From Sphingobacteriales bacterium (GTDB lineage: Bacteria; Bacteroidota; Bacteroidia; Chitinophagales; CAIOSU01): a DNA stretch of 64,000 nt. Below are positions 40,938 to 49,839 of the stretch, one piece after another. Where the stretch lies: NCBI GenBank assembly GCA_027483645.1, contig JAIXUD010000006.1, positions 1 through 64,000 of the forward strand, in the 5' to 3' direction. The notes under the pieces are model-generated. The model did not search any database. It saw nothing but the letters and a program-made list of their open reading frames with translations, and was not told where the DNA came from. The stretch's first letter is position 1. Each line of letters opens with the position of its first letter. The translations under genes and the position numbers were made by a program.

Positions 40938-42428
40938 TTATAGTTTTACAAACGGCTTGCGCACGTTGCCTTGGGTGGTTATGGCATTCAGGTAATAGGT
41001 GCCTGCAGGTAGGGTGGTTACATCAATTTGGGTAGCATTACCCGCTATTGACACTACCTGCTGGCCCATTACATTGTATACTTCTACACCAGTTAGTATT
41101 TCGCTAGTGCTTATGGCTATGCTGCTTTGTGCAGGGTTCGGGTAAAGGCTGAGGCTGATGTAGCTGTTTACTTCGCCAATGCCTACACCAGTAATTGTTA
41201 CCGCAGCCGATGTTGGCGACTGGCAATTGTTTGAGCCTGGGTTGTTGGTAATAGCAACTACTGTATAATTGCCATTAGCGGTAGCAGTAATGGTTTGCTG
41301 ACCGTTAAAGTTTGGCTGCGTTGCGCCATCAAGAAACCAAATGTAGTTATCGCCAAGGGTGTTGCACGTTAATTCGTTGCCCACGGCAGTAATGGTTGGC
41401 TGCGGTAGATTTGGATATACGGTTAAAGTGAAATTGTCAAAAAGCAAAGTGTCGCAATCGGTAGTTAGTTGCAGGGTATATACGCCATTGCTAGCTGCGT
41501 CTACCGGATACACGTAGGTATCGCTATTGGCGTTGGGTATAGCCACGCCATCCTTAATCCATTGGAAATTTACGCCGCTAGTTGGGTAGCTAAAACCTGA
41601 TACCAACACGTAATTATCGCCGGGCAAGGCACAAGTTTGCAAGCTTTGGCCAGCCTGTACAAATGTGCCTATAATCTGCGGGCAGCCCGTATTTTGGGTG
41701 TTGAATACGCTAGCTATCTCAGCATTGCTCAAGCTACTGCTGTATACCAGCAACTCATCATATTGGGTAGTAGTTACGCAATATCCACCCGCAACACCTA
41801 GCTTAATCTGGTTGCTGCCAGCATTTACCGTTAGGGTACCATCAACCGGTTGGCCCGCCACTAACTGACCATCAATAAACAACTGCATGCCAGTACTTGG
41901 GGTAGCCTTGTTGTATCGGTAGGTATAGTGGTGCCACTGGTTTAAATAAGGCAGCACCGAGAAACCTAAAGTGAGATAGTTAGTGTAAGTAGGTGTATAA
42001 AACGCATAGCAAGTTAACTGGGCTACATTGGTACCGCGCTGGTATTCTACCGAGTGGCTTGCCACATTGGTAGTGCCATTGGTAGTGGCAAACAAGGCTT
42101 GCGGGCTGAGGCCGGTAAGCTCGTTACTATCAATAAATGCCCAAAAGCTTATGGTAAGGGTACTGTCGTTAAAGGTAAAGTTGGTATCGCTTATCAAGTA
42201 TGCACAGCCATTGGCATTGGCCAGGTCCAGCGCTTGGTTAATGGTGTCATGACCATCCACATAGGTTACGGCAGTTGGGTTCACCACGGGGCTCAAGGTA
42301 TGGGCGTTGGTAGTGGTGTCGTTAAGTGTGTTGTTGAATGGGAAACGAGCCTGTAAGCCGTTGCTAGGTATTTGTGCCATGGCGGCCATGCTAGAGGCCA
42401 ATAGTAGTAGGGTATAAAGTGTTCTCAT
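40938..42428 (-). CDS. T9SS-exported LamG/concanavalin-like domain protein
   Basis: 496 aa. Signal peptide 1-18 (ending AMAQ). About 20-245 is a LamG-like jelly-roll (LQARFPFNNTLNDTT, LTISFWAFID, NQWHHYTYRYNK, MQLFIDGQLV, YDELLVYSSSLSNAEI). About 250-345 is an Ig-like segment (VNFQWIKDGVAIPNANSDTY), with a second Ig/PKD-like stretch to about 415. About 420-496 is a type A T9SS sorting domain (LSLYPNPAQSSIAIS to VRKPFVKL). Expected on the cell surface, probably binding carbohydrate or matrix. Monocistronic. Confidence 0.92.
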   Translation of the reverse strand: MRTLYTLLLLASSMAAMAQIPSNGLQARFPFNNTLNDTTTNAHTLSPVVNPTAVTYVDGHDTINQALDLANANGCAYLISDTNFTFNDSTLTISFWAFIDSNELTGLSPQALFATTNGTTNVASHSVEYQRGTNVAQLTCYAFYTPTYTNYLTLGFSVLPYLNQWHHYTYRYNKATPSTGMQLFIDGQLVAGQPVDGTLTVNAGSNQIKLGVAGGYCVTTTQYDELLVYSSSLSNAEIASVFNTQNTGCPQIIGTFVQAGQSLQTCALPGDNYVLVSGFSYPTSGVNFQWIKDGVAIPNANSDTYVYPVDAASNGVYTLQLTTDCDTLLFDNFTLTVYPNLPQPTITAVGNELTCNTLGDNYIWFLDGATQPNFNGQQTITATANGNYTVVAITNNPGSNNCQSPTSAAVTITGVGIGEVNSYISLSLYPNPAQSSIAISTSEILTGVEVYNVMGQQVVSIAGNATQIDVTTLPAGTYYLNAITTQGNVRKPFVKL

Positions 42429-42568
42429 AATGATTAGGTTTTTTTGATCCGATGCAAATTTGTACCCTCAAGCACAATGATGCGGCCACCGTTTTACGAA
42501 ACCCCGTTTTGGCTTTACGAAGGATGGATTTAAGTTGAAGCAGGGCTGTATATTTGCCTTCAGCATAA

Positions 42569-44476
42569 ATGAAGAAACTGCACGAAATAGTAACCGAGCT
42601 AGAAGCCGAGCTAGCCACCTGCACCCCTGAGGATTACCCAAGGGTGTGTGTGGAGCTTTGTAAGCATTTGAATTTTGTGGATACCATTAGAACCGCTGAT
42701 TTGGTAAAGGGCCTATTGACAATTGAAGGTATTTCCAATACACCCATCTACCATGTCGAGGCGCTTACGTTAGCAGCTAGCAGTGCCATGAACCAAATAA
42801 ACCCTAAAGAGGCAGAAGAATTTGCTAACCAAGCATTTGAAATAGCAGAAAAAAATGATTTGGAACAGCAAAAGCTCTATGCACAAAATGAGCAGGTTGT
42901 CTCCTATTTGTTCGGTGGTAAATTGCCTGAAGCTATTGCCCTAGGGGAAGAAATTCATCACTGCGCAGAAGCTATCTGTGATATTGAACTACTATTTGCG
43001 ATAAAAAGTACAATGGTACATGTTTATAATCAGCATGACCATAAAAAGGAAGGCATAATTGCATTTGAAGCATTGGAACTGTCGAAACTCTTAGGGAAAG
43101 TTTGGCTTCAGGGTTACATAACTTATCTCATTGGTTTTTGGTCAAGAGCTATTGGTCAAAAACAGGAGGCTTTTTTTTATATGGAGGAGGCTAGAAATCT
43201 GTTTTTAGAACAAGGTGCAAAAGAATACTTAATCAATGCATCTACAACTTTGGCCAATAGTTATTGCAATAATGGAAACTTTGATTATGCAATAGAACTC
43301 CAACAGCAGGCCCTAATAGCTGCAAAACAAATGGGCAATCCTCGTCAAATAATAGTAACTACGTACCATTTTGGACTTACTTATCAGCGAGCCCAGGATT
43401 ATTCTAGTGCTGAGCGGTTGTTCCTTGAAGCAATAAGTATGGCAAAACGCTATTACAATTCTTTTGAAGAAGCAAGTGCTTCTACTTATTTAGCTAATCT
43501 CTATGAAATTTTAGAAGAGCACGAAAAAGCTATTGATTGGTTTGAGCAAGCCACACAAGCGTATGGTTCTACAATCGGCATTCGAGATAAAATGGTCATT
43601 GCCAACCACCTTAACAAGCTTTATGCAAAAGTAGGCAACCACCAAAAAGCATATGAACACTTATTGAACTTCCTAGACATAAAACTCAAACTCCAAGACG
43701 AAGCCCGCATCAAAGAAACCACCAAACTACAGCAGCTCTACGAAAAGGAAAAGCGCGAAACCGAGCTGCGCGAGTTGACCATCAAACAGCAACAAACCGA
43801 ACTGGAGCAAGCTGAAAGCGAGCTAAAGGCCATACGAGCGCAAATGAACCCGCACTTTATCTTCAATGCGCTTAATACCATACAGAGCTATATATACCTT
43901 AACGACAAGCAGAACGCCAGCAACTACCTCGGTAAATTTAGTCGCCTTACGCGTATGATATTGGATATGAGCAACCATGAGGTAGTAAGCCTAAAGGATG
44001 AACTGGAAGCCCTTACCCTGTACTTACAGTTGGAGCGGATGCGATTTGAGGAAGTGCTCACCTTCAATATTGCGATTGCCGATGCGCTGGATACCGAGAG
44101 CATCAAACTACCGGCCATGCTGATACAACCTTATATCGAAAACGCTATCAAGCACGGGCTCCTGCACAAAAAAGATAACCGTGAACTACTGTGCAGTTTT
44201 GACCTAAATGGCGGTAACTTGATAGTGCGTATTGATGATAACGGCATCGGTAGGCAGCGGTCAATGGAGATGAATGCCACTAAGGGGGGCGACCATAAAT
44301 CGTTTGCCACTAATGCCAATGCCAAGCGGTTCAGCCTACTCAACAAAAACAGTGATGATACTATTGGCGTGGTCTATACCGATAAAACAGATGCGGATGG
44401 ACAACCCAAGGGCACATTGGTGGTGTTGACGATACCGGTGCAGTTTGATGGGGTTTTGGCGGCTGGGCAGGTATAG
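42569..44476 (+). CDS. Sensor histidine kinase, LytS-like with TPR input region
   Basis: 635 aa, cytoplasmic, no membrane helix. About 1-360 is a series of TPR-like helical repeats (e.g. EEASASTYLANLYEILEEHEKAIDWFEQA). About 385-425 is a coiled coil. The His_kinase domain (PF06580 type) has His429 in MNPHFIFNALNTIQSYI, and the HATPase has QPYIENAIKHGL and DDNGIGR. This pairs with the LytTR regulator 132 bp downstream. A -7-like TATATTTG lies at 42549-42556, but no suitably placed -33 was found. Confidence 0.93.
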   Translation: MKKLHEIVTELEAELATCTPEDYPRVCVELCKHLNFVDTIRTADLVKGLLTIEGISNTPIYHVEALTLAASSAMNQINPKEAEEFANQAFEIAEKNDLEQQKLYAQNEQVVSYLFGGKLPEAIALGEEIHHCAEAICDIELLFAIKSTMVHVYNQHDHKKEGIIAFEALELSKLLGKVWLQGYITYLIGFWSRAIGQKQEAFFYMEEARNLFLEQGAKEYLINASTTLANSYCNNGNFDYAIELQQQALIAAKQMGNPRQIIVTTYHFGLTYQRAQDYSSAERLFLEAISMAKRYYNSFEEASASTYLANLYEILEEHEKAIDWFEQATQAYGSTIGIRDKMVIANHLNKLYAKVGNHQKAYEHLLNFLDIKLKLQDEARIKETTKLQQLYEKEKRETELRELTIKQQQTELEQAESELKAIRAQMNPHFIFNALNTIQSYIYLNDKQNASNYLGKFSRLTRMILDMSNHEVVSLKDELEALTLYLQLERMRFEEVLTFNIAIADALDTESIKLPAMLIQPYIENAIKHGLLHKKDNRELLCSFDLNGGNLIVRIDDNGIGRQRSMEMNATKGGDHKSFATNANAKRFSLLNKNSDDTIGVVYTDKTDADGQPKGTLVVLTIPVQFDGVLAAGQV

Positions 44477-44480
44477 CGTG

Positions 44481-44584
44481 CGAGCTGGAAGCTCGAAATT
44501 ACTAAGTCCTCGTTGGAAACGAGGACTAGCGAATACTCGTCCGCGCTTTTAGCGCGGATGCAATAACAGCGAGCTTCCAGCTCG
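44481..44584. repeat. Cruciform of three perfect palindromes between kinase and regulator
   Basis: Outer perfect 15-bp arms 44481-44495 and 44570-44584 (CGAGCTGGAAGCTCG and its complement) enclose two perfect hairpins: 44506-44526 (GTCCTCGTT-GGA-AACGAGGAC) and 44541-44557 (CCGCGCT-TTT-AGCGCGG). The three-way-junction layout fills nearly the whole 132-bp gap between two co-directional, functionally linked genes. Confidence 0.9.
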
Positions 44585-44608
44585 GATACCTTATTAATAA
44601 ACATTTGC

Positions 44609-45343
44609 ATGAAGGCCATAATCATTGACGATGAAACCAAAGCACGGCAGCTATTGCAGGCCATGCTGCAAGATTATTGCCCAGAGGTAACCGTAGTGGC
44701 CGAGGCCGATGACTTGCCTAACGGCATCAAAGCCATCAAGCGCCATGCGCCCGATGTGGTCTTCTTGGATATTGAAATGCCAGGCCATAGCGGATTGGAA
44801 CTGCTCGACTTCTTCAATGAAGAGGAGGTAAACTTTCAAATCATCTTCGCGACGGCTTACAATCAATATGCCATCAAAGCCTTTAAGCTTTCGGCGGTGG
44901 ATTATCTACTGAAACCCATTGATGTTGACCAGTTGAAAGATGCCGTGGCCCGTGCACAAAAGCAACAAGAAAAACATACCACCAGTTATCAACTGCTCAA
45001 ACACCAGCTAAGCAGCGATAGCAAAGGCAAACTGGCCCTACCACAAGCCAATGGCATTAAATTCATCCCCTTTGGCGATATCCTCTTCCTAAAAGGAGAC
45101 CGTGCCTATACCGAGATACATTGCACCGATGGGCAGATGCAACTCGCCAGCCGCAACCTGAAGTATTTTGAAGATGCCTTGGAAAGTAGCCCACAATTTT
45201 TCCGCAGCCACCGCTCCTATATAGTAAACGTACAAGCCATTAAAGAGTATGTACGTGCCGATGGCGGCTACCTGCTAGTTGGCAACCACCAAGTAGGCAT
45301 CTCCAGCGAAAAAGTGGATGCGCTGATGGGGCTGATGCGGTGA
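44609..45343 (+). CDS. LytTR-family response regulator
   Basis: 244 aa. The receiver domain (1-120) has Asp54 in FLDIEMPG and Lys in YLLKPID. The C-terminal LytTR DNA-binding domain (about 140-244) has IKFIPFGDILFLKGDRAYTEI and FFRSHRSYIVN. Cognate partner of the TPR/LytS-like kinase just upstream. Target promoters cannot be identified here. Confidence 0.94.
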   Translation: MKAIIIDDETKARQLLQAMLQDYCPEVTVVAEADDLPNGIKAIKRHAPDVVFLDIEMPGHSGLELLDFFNEEEVNFQIIFATAYNQYAIKAFKLSAVDYLLKPIDVDQLKDAVARAQKQQEKHTTSYQLLKHQLSSDSKGKLALPQANGIKFIPFGDILFLKGDRAYTEIHCTDGQMQLASRNLKYFEDALESSPQFFRSHRSYIVNVQAIKEYVRADGGYLLVGNHQVGISSEKVDALMGLMR

Positions 45344-45399
45344 GGGTATGCTGACGGCCATCACTTCACCAATATGCTCCTCATACTAATAAATTATCT

Positions 45400-45414
45400 A
45401 TGGACCGTCGACTA
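45400..45414. repeat. Short dispersed GTCGAC-family repeat
   Basis: ATGGACCGTCGACTA, 40 bp before the aldehyde dehydrogenase start. A short member of the family with no inverted partner nearby. Confidence 0.55.
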
Positions 45415-45453
45415 AAAATACCTAATTTCGCAGCTTAAATCCCCCGCTTCCCG

Positions 45454-46818
45454 ATGGATATCCTGAACCCCGCCAATGGCGCATTGATAGCTACTTTGCC
45501 CGATACTACTGCCGAGCAAGCACAGCAGAAATACGTTACCGCCCGTGCCGCGCAGCACATTTGGGCGCAAAAGCCAATTGGTGAGCGGTTGGTAGCTATC
45601 GATAAGTTCTATGCCCTGTTGGAAGAGCACCAAACCAAACTGGCTGAGGTACTTACCAGCGAGGTGGGCAAGCCCCTTGGCCAGGCAAAAGGAGAAATAA
45701 CCGGTGCCCGCAAGCGCATCAAGTTTTTCTTGGACCAAAGCGAGCGCTACCTGTCCGATGAAGTGGTATATGAAGAAGAAGGATTGAAGGAGGTAATTTC
45801 ATTTGAGCCGTTGGGGGTTATCGGCAATATTTCGGCATGGAACTACCCCTACCTAGTGGGCGTGAACGTGATTATCCCTGCCTTGATAGCGGGCAACGCG
45901 GTGCTTTACAAGCCATCGGAACACGCCACGCTAACGGGCCTAAAAATACGCGACCTGCTATACGAAGCAGGCGTGCCGCAAGAGGTTTTTCAAGTAGTAG
46001 TTGGAGGTAAAGAGGCTGGCGAGGCCTTGCTAAACCTGCCGCTGGATGGTTACTACTTTACCGGCTCATACCGCACCGGCCAATACATCTATGAGCGCGT
46101 GGCGCCTAAAATGGTGCCTTGCCAACTGGAGTTGGGCGGCAAAGACCCCTTGTATGTTGCCAATGATATTAAAGACATAGCCAACGTAGCAGCTAACGTG
46201 GCCGATGGTGCCTTTTATAACAACGGACAAAGCTGTTGCGCTGTGGAGCGGGTGTATGTGCACGAGAGCATTTATGAGCAGTTTGTGGAGGAGTTCGTAA
46301 AAGAAGCAAAAGGCTTTAAAATGGGCCAGCCTACAGAAGAAGGTGTGTACATTGGCCCACTAACTCGCCAAGACCAGATAAAAGTATTGGAAGGCCAAGT
46401 AGCTGATGCCGTGCAGAAAGGCGCCAACCTGTTACTAGGCGGCAAGAAGATTGACAACGGCGGCTACTATTTTGAACCCACCGTTCTTAGCCATGTGAAC
46501 CACACTATGAAGGTGATGACCGAGGAATCTTTCGGACCCATCATCGGTATACAGAAGGTGCGCAACGATGAGGAGGCTATCAGCCTAATGCAAGACACCG
46601 AATACGGTCTTACCGCTGCCGTATATAGCGATAGCCAAGAACGCGGCGAGAGCATCCTGAAACAACTGAATACCGGCACCGCCTATTGGAACTGCTGCGA
46701 CCGTGTAAGCGCTAATCTCCCTTGGAGCGGCCGCAAACACTCCGGCATTGGCGCTACGCTGTCGCACATTGGCATCAGGGCGTTCACTAAGCCTAAGGCA
46801 TATCACTTGAGGGGATAA
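45454..46818 (+). CDS. Aldehyde dehydrogenase family protein
   Basis: 454 aa, NAD(P)-dependent. The general base Glu226 in LELGGKD and catalytic Cys261 in GQSCCAVERVY are present, as are ISAWNYPY and the C-terminal PWSGRKHSGIG. It most resembles the succinate-semialdehyde dehydrogenase-like branch, but the substrate is not certain. Stand-alone gene; cytoplasmic. Confidence 0.92.
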   Translation: MDILNPANGALIATLPDTTAEQAQQKYVTARAAQHIWAQKPIGERLVAIDKFYALLEEHQTKLAEVLTSEVGKPLGQAKGEITGARKRIKFFLDQSERYLSDEVVYEEEGLKEVISFEPLGVIGNISAWNYPYLVGVNVIIPALIAGNAVLYKPSEHATLTGLKIRDLLYEAGVPQEVFQVVVGGKEAGEALLNLPLDGYYFTGSYRTGQYIYERVAPKMVPCQLELGGKDPLYVANDIKDIANVAANVADGAFYNNGQSCCAVERVYVHESIYEQFVEEFVKEAKGFKMGQPTEEGVYIGPLTRQDQIKVLEGQVADAVQKGANLLLGGKKIDNGGYYFEPTVLSHVNHTMKVMTEESFGPIIGIQKVRNDEEAISLMQDTEYGLTAAVYSDSQERGESILKQLNTGTAYWNCCDRVSANLPWSGRKHSGIGATLSHIGIRAFTKPKAYHLRG

Positions 46819-47015
46819 TGCCTTTAACCAATCCCATTTGGGGTATAAATTGCCGATACGGGATAATTATCCCAATTATTTTGCCCAATTATCTTCTGGC
46901 TTAGAGTAATTGCTAATCGTATATGGTTGTATTGGGCGCTTTTGGCAATAGTTGCAAGGAACATTGAGAGTTGGATACAAATTTGCAAGCAGGCTTTCAA
47001 ATAAATAAAACTACT

Positions 47016-47288
47016 ATGAAAACAATGAAACTAAGCCTGTTGGCCCTATCCGTAATGACTTTATCTTTTGTGTCTTGCAGCGAATCTCCAGAGCAAGTGA
47101 AAGAAGTAAAGGAAACAACGATTATTGAAGTGAAAACTGAAACGCCAGCTGCGGTTGAACCCGAAGGAAACAACGAAGGAAAGAAAGTTGACATCAACGT
47201 AGATGCAAATGATGGCAAACTTGACGTAGGTGTAGAAAACGACAAAAACAAAGTCAACGTGAATTTGGGCGATGACGACAAGAAATAA
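47016..47288 (+). CDS. Small acidic lipoprotein, paralogue of 4489-4737
   Basis: 90 aa from the ATG at 47016 (the frame is open from 46971). Signal MKTMKLSLLALSVMTLSFVS then the lipid Cys. After a Glu/Thr/Pro-rich linker (about 25-55) comes the conserved alternating module KVDINVDANDGKLDVGVEND and KNKVNVNLGDDDKK, aligning with KVEIDVDRKDGKLDVDVDND in the 4.5-kb paralogue. Function unknown. It has its own terminator, so it is monocistronic. Confidence 0.75.
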   Translation: MKTMKLSLLALSVMTLSFVSCSESPEQVKEVKETTIIEVKTETPAAVEPEGNNEGKKVDINVDANDGKLDVGVENDKNKVNVNLGDDDKK

Positions 47289-47318
47289 GGTCAACGCTTA
47301 AATTAACCAAATACTATT

Positions 47319-47350
47319 AACGGGAATGTTCCAAACGGAGCGTTCTCGTT
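47319..47350 (+). terminator. Rho-independent terminator of the acidic lipoprotein gene
   Basis: Arms 47319-47332 and 47337-47350 pair over 14 positions with some G-U pairs, around the loop AAAC; TTTGTTTTA follows. It is similar in size and sequence to the terminator of the paralogous gene at 4437-4468. Confidence 0.75.
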
Positions 47351-47402
47351 TTGTTTTATAGCAGTACCAATAACCAATAAACGACAAAACCACATTGAAG
47401 AA

Positions 47403-47435
47403 ACCGTGGACCATCGACTGTGCACCGTGGACTAT
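47403..47435. repeat. Dispersed GTCCACGG/GTCGAC-family repeat
   Basis: ACCGTGGACCATCGACTG then TGCACCGTGGACTAT, ending at the folA stop codon. Single arm. Confidence 0.7.
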
Positions 47436-47929
47436 CACCTCTCCCACACCTCAAATGTAAAACCATACTGGTGCCGCTCATCGGCATCATGAAATGCGGT
47501 GCTCACCAAGCGCCATTCGTTAGGGTCGAGCTCGGGGAAGTGCGCATCCGCATCGGGGAAGGTAGCGTGCACGCGAGTAAGGTAAACGCGGTTGGTTTCG
47601 GGCAAGGCTTGGTGGTAAATTTCGGCACCACCAATCACCATTATCTCATCGGTTCCAGTATCGCGCGCCATGATTAGCGCGCTATCAATATCGCCTACTA
47701 CTTCCGCACCGGGTGCCTCAAAATCAGTTTGGCGGGTAATAACGATGTTGAGGCGCTTCGGCAAAGCTTTCCCGAGTGCCTGAAACGTTTTGCGCCCCAT
47801 CACTATCGGGTGGCCAATGGTGGTATCCTTAAAGAATTTGAAATCGTCGGGCAAGCGCCACATTAGGTCGTTGTGCCTGCCTATGGCGTTGTCTTCGGCA
47901 GCGGCCACTACCATGCTTACTATCGTCAT
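47435..47929 (-). CDS. folA: Dihydrofolate reductase
   Basis: 164 aa, standard bacterial length. It reduces dihydrofolate to tetrahydrofolate with NADPH. The family start [39 protein letters not shown] and [12 protein letters not shown] are all present. The ATG overlaps the thyA stop by 4 bp, the common thyA-folA pairing in which FolA regenerates the cofactor oxidised by ThyA. Confidence 0.97.
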   Translation of the reverse strand: MTIVSMVVAAAEDNAIGRHNDLMWRLPDDFKFFKDTTIGHPIVMGRKTFQALGKALPKRLNIVITRQTDFEAPGAEVVGDIDSALIMARDTGTDEIMVIGGAEIYHQALPETNRVYLTRVHATFPDADAHFPELDPNEWRLVSTAFHDADERHQYGFTFEVWER

Positions 47930-48729
47930 ACGCTTACTGCCGCTTTAATGTGCGGATGAGGGTCATACCCCACCAGTTCAAAGTCTTCAAAGGTAAACCC
48001 GAAAATATCTTTAATATCAGGGTTCATCTTCATTACGGGGAAGGGCTTAGGCTCGCGGGTCAATTGCAAGCGCGCTTGCTCCAGATGGTTGCTGTACAGG
48101 TGCGCATCGCCAAAGGTATGGATGAACTCACCCGGCTGCAGGCCTACCACTTGTGCCACCATCAAGGTAAGCAACGCATAACTGGCAATGTTGAACGGCA
48201 CGCCCAGGAACACATCGGCACTGCGCTGGTATAGCTGGCAGCTCAGTTTGCCATCGGCCACATAAAACTGGAACAGACAATGGCACGGCGGCAAAGCCAT
48301 GTTCTCAATATCGGCCACGTTCCAGGCGCTCACAATATGGCGGCGGCTGTCGGGCTTCGTTTTTATCTGGTGTATCAGTTGGGTAATCTGGTCTATATGG
48401 CGGCCATCAGGTGTGGGCCAGTTGCGCCATTGGTAGCCGTAAACTGGGCCTAGGTTGCCGTTTTCGTCCGCCCATTCGTCCCAAATATTTACCTTGTTTT
48501 CTTTGAGATATGCAATATTGGTATCGCCCGAAAGAAACCACAACAGCTCGTGTATAATAGAGCGCAGGTGCAGCTTCTTGGTAGTCAAAACAGGAAAGCC
48601 CTCGGCCAAATCGAACCGTATTTGGTGGCCGAAAATGCTGTAGGTACCCGTACCGGTGCGGTCCTCTTTTTTAGAGCCCTTCTCCAGTATCAGTTTCAGT
48701 AAGTCGAGGTATTGCTGTTCAGGGTGCAT
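47926..48729 (-). CDS. thyA: Thymidylate synthase
   Basis: 267 aa from the ATG at 48729 (a TTG 9 bp upstream is possible but weaker). It makes dTMP from dUMP with methylene-tetrahydrofolate. The nucleophile is Cys149 in PPCHCLFQF; the phosphate-site arginines are in [14 protein letters not shown] and [13 protein letters not shown], and FNIASYALL is intact. It overlaps folA by 4 bp. Confidence 0.97.
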   Translation of the reverse strand: MHPEQQYLDLLKLILEKGSKKEDRTGTGTYSIFGHQIRFDLAEGFPVLTTKKLHLRSIIHELLWFLSGDTNIAYLKENKVNIWDEWADENGNLGPVYGYQWRNWPTPDGRHIDQITQLIHQIKTKPDSRRHIVSAWNVADIENMALPPCHCLFQFYVADGKLSCQLYQRSADVFLGVPFNIASYALLTLMVAQVVGLQPGEFIHTFGDAHLYSNHLEQARLQLTREPKPFPVMKMNPDIKDIFGFTFEDFELVGYDPHPHIKAAVSV

Positions 48730-48748
48730 GCTATACAAAGATACAAAT

Positions 48749-48778
48749 AGTCGATGGTCGATGGACGACAGTCCACGG
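48749..48778. repeat. Dispersed GTCCACGG/GTCGAC-family repeat
   Basis: AGTCGATGGTCGATGGACG then ACAGTCCACGG, 20 bp upstream of the thyA start. Palindromic within itself in part. Confidence 0.7.
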
Positions 48779-48880
48779 AAAAGTTTTTTTCATTGCGTAC
48801 GTAGGGCAAATAGGCCCTACGCTAGTGGTACAATATCCGCCTTAGGCGGAGAATCCTTATTGCGGTCCGCCCCAAATGTC

Positions 48881-49147
48881 AATGCCGTTAAGTTAAGGAT
48901 GCGAGGAAGTAACTAAGCGGTCTGACGACTTCGGTGCGATGAGCAAGGAAATTCAATATGTCCTATGCCACTGCCCCAAATAGTCGTCCGAACGCTTCGG
49001 TTAGGAACCTTCAATGCGCAGAAAAAAGTGTTCGGACGGCACTCGTGGCAGAATCTCAACTTGTAATTCCAATTCCTTACTCTATTCAGCAAAGCCGTCA
49101 GACCACTCATTACCAGAAAATCATTTCGTGCTTTACTTAACGGCATT
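48881..49147. mobile_element. MITE-like palindromic element, 267 bp
   Basis: Ends 48881-48893 (AATGCCGTTAAGT) and 49135-49147 are perfect 13-bp inverted repeats. Inner inverted pairs line up symmetrically: GGTCTGACG 48919-48927 with 49096-49104, and CGTCCGAAC 48985-48993 with 49030-49038. The whole element can thus fold into one long imperfect hairpin. No transposase frame is present. Confidence 0.75.
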
Positions 49148-49294
49148 GCCCAAGGGGCACCAGAACGCTAGCATTTTCGCCCTCGGGACGTAATGCGTTT
49201 CAGTAACTACGTACCCATCCACTTAAAGAATACAACCTCGCGAGTATTGGCATAATCATCCAAAAACCTTAATTTCCCATCAAGAAAAGCTACC

Positions 49295-49801
49295 ATGGAA
49301 ACACCCACCATCACTACACAAGCGCAAATGATTGCTGATATATTTGACGAAACCCGCAAGCTCACCCGCTTTTACCTAAGCAAGGTTGACCCTGCTTGGG
49401 CAGAGTGGCAGCCTGTAGCCGACGGCGTGCCACTCAACAGCGCTTACTGGCTGGTGGCACACCTCACCTGGGCAGAGCATGCCTTGCTGGTGGCATCGCT
49501 GGGCGGGCCAAAGCTGGACATCCCTTGGATGAAACACTACGCCTTGGGCACAGATGGTACTTTGCACGAGGGCAGGCCATCGTTCGAGGAGTTGGTAAAT
49601 GAATTTAACCGGGTACACCAACACGCCATGCAGTATTTGCGCAGCCTCACCGATGAGCAATTGGAAGAGCCCGCCGACACCGCAGCCATGCAATGGAACG
49701 CCACCAAGCGCAAAGTAGCCTACCACGCCATTCGGCACGAAGGTACCCATGTGGGGCATTTGGGGTGGTTGTGCAAGATTAAAGGGCAGAAAACGATTTG
49801 A
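49295..49801 (+). CDS. DinB-like family protein (putative metal-dependent)
   Basis: 168 aa, four-helix DinB_2/YfiT-like fold. His residues at the expected metal positions: His56 and neighbouring HLTWAEH near 56-62, and HEGTHVGHLGWL at the C-terminal helix. These proteins include thiol-dependent S-transferases of bacillithiol or mycothiol type and uncharacterised members. Cytoplasmic. Substrate not known. Confidence 0.85.
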   Translation: METPTITTQAQMIADIFDETRKLTRFYLSKVDPAWAEWQPVADGVPLNSAYWLVAHLTWAEHALLVASLGGPKLDIPWMKHYALGTDGTLHEGRPSFEELVNEFNRVHQHAMQYLRSLTDEQLEEPADTAAMQWNATKRKVAYHAIRHEGTHVGHLGWLCKIKGQKTI

Positions 49802-49839
49802 TACAAATAATTACCTAATCCAAACGTAAAGGCAGTTTA

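Larger units (their letters stand above)
48739..49294. other. 556-bp intergenic region of stacked palindromes
   Basis: No convincing gene. Contents from left: a GTCGATGG repeat; hairpin GTAGGGC-aaata-GGCCCTAC (48801-48820); palindrome TCCGCCTTAGGCGGA (48836-48850); the MITE-like element at 48881-49147; and a CGCCCTCGGGACG-TAATGCGTTTCAG motif (49178-49203) similar to 13902-13930. Confidence 0.6.

Noticed and set aside
46860-46873. Palindrome GGGATAATTATCCC as a terminator or operator
   Set aside because: Short, no T run and no second copy; it may be chance in an AT-rich gap.
48958-49140. 60-aa ORF in the thyA-DinB gap
   Set aside because: It is entirely inside the palindromic MITE-like element.
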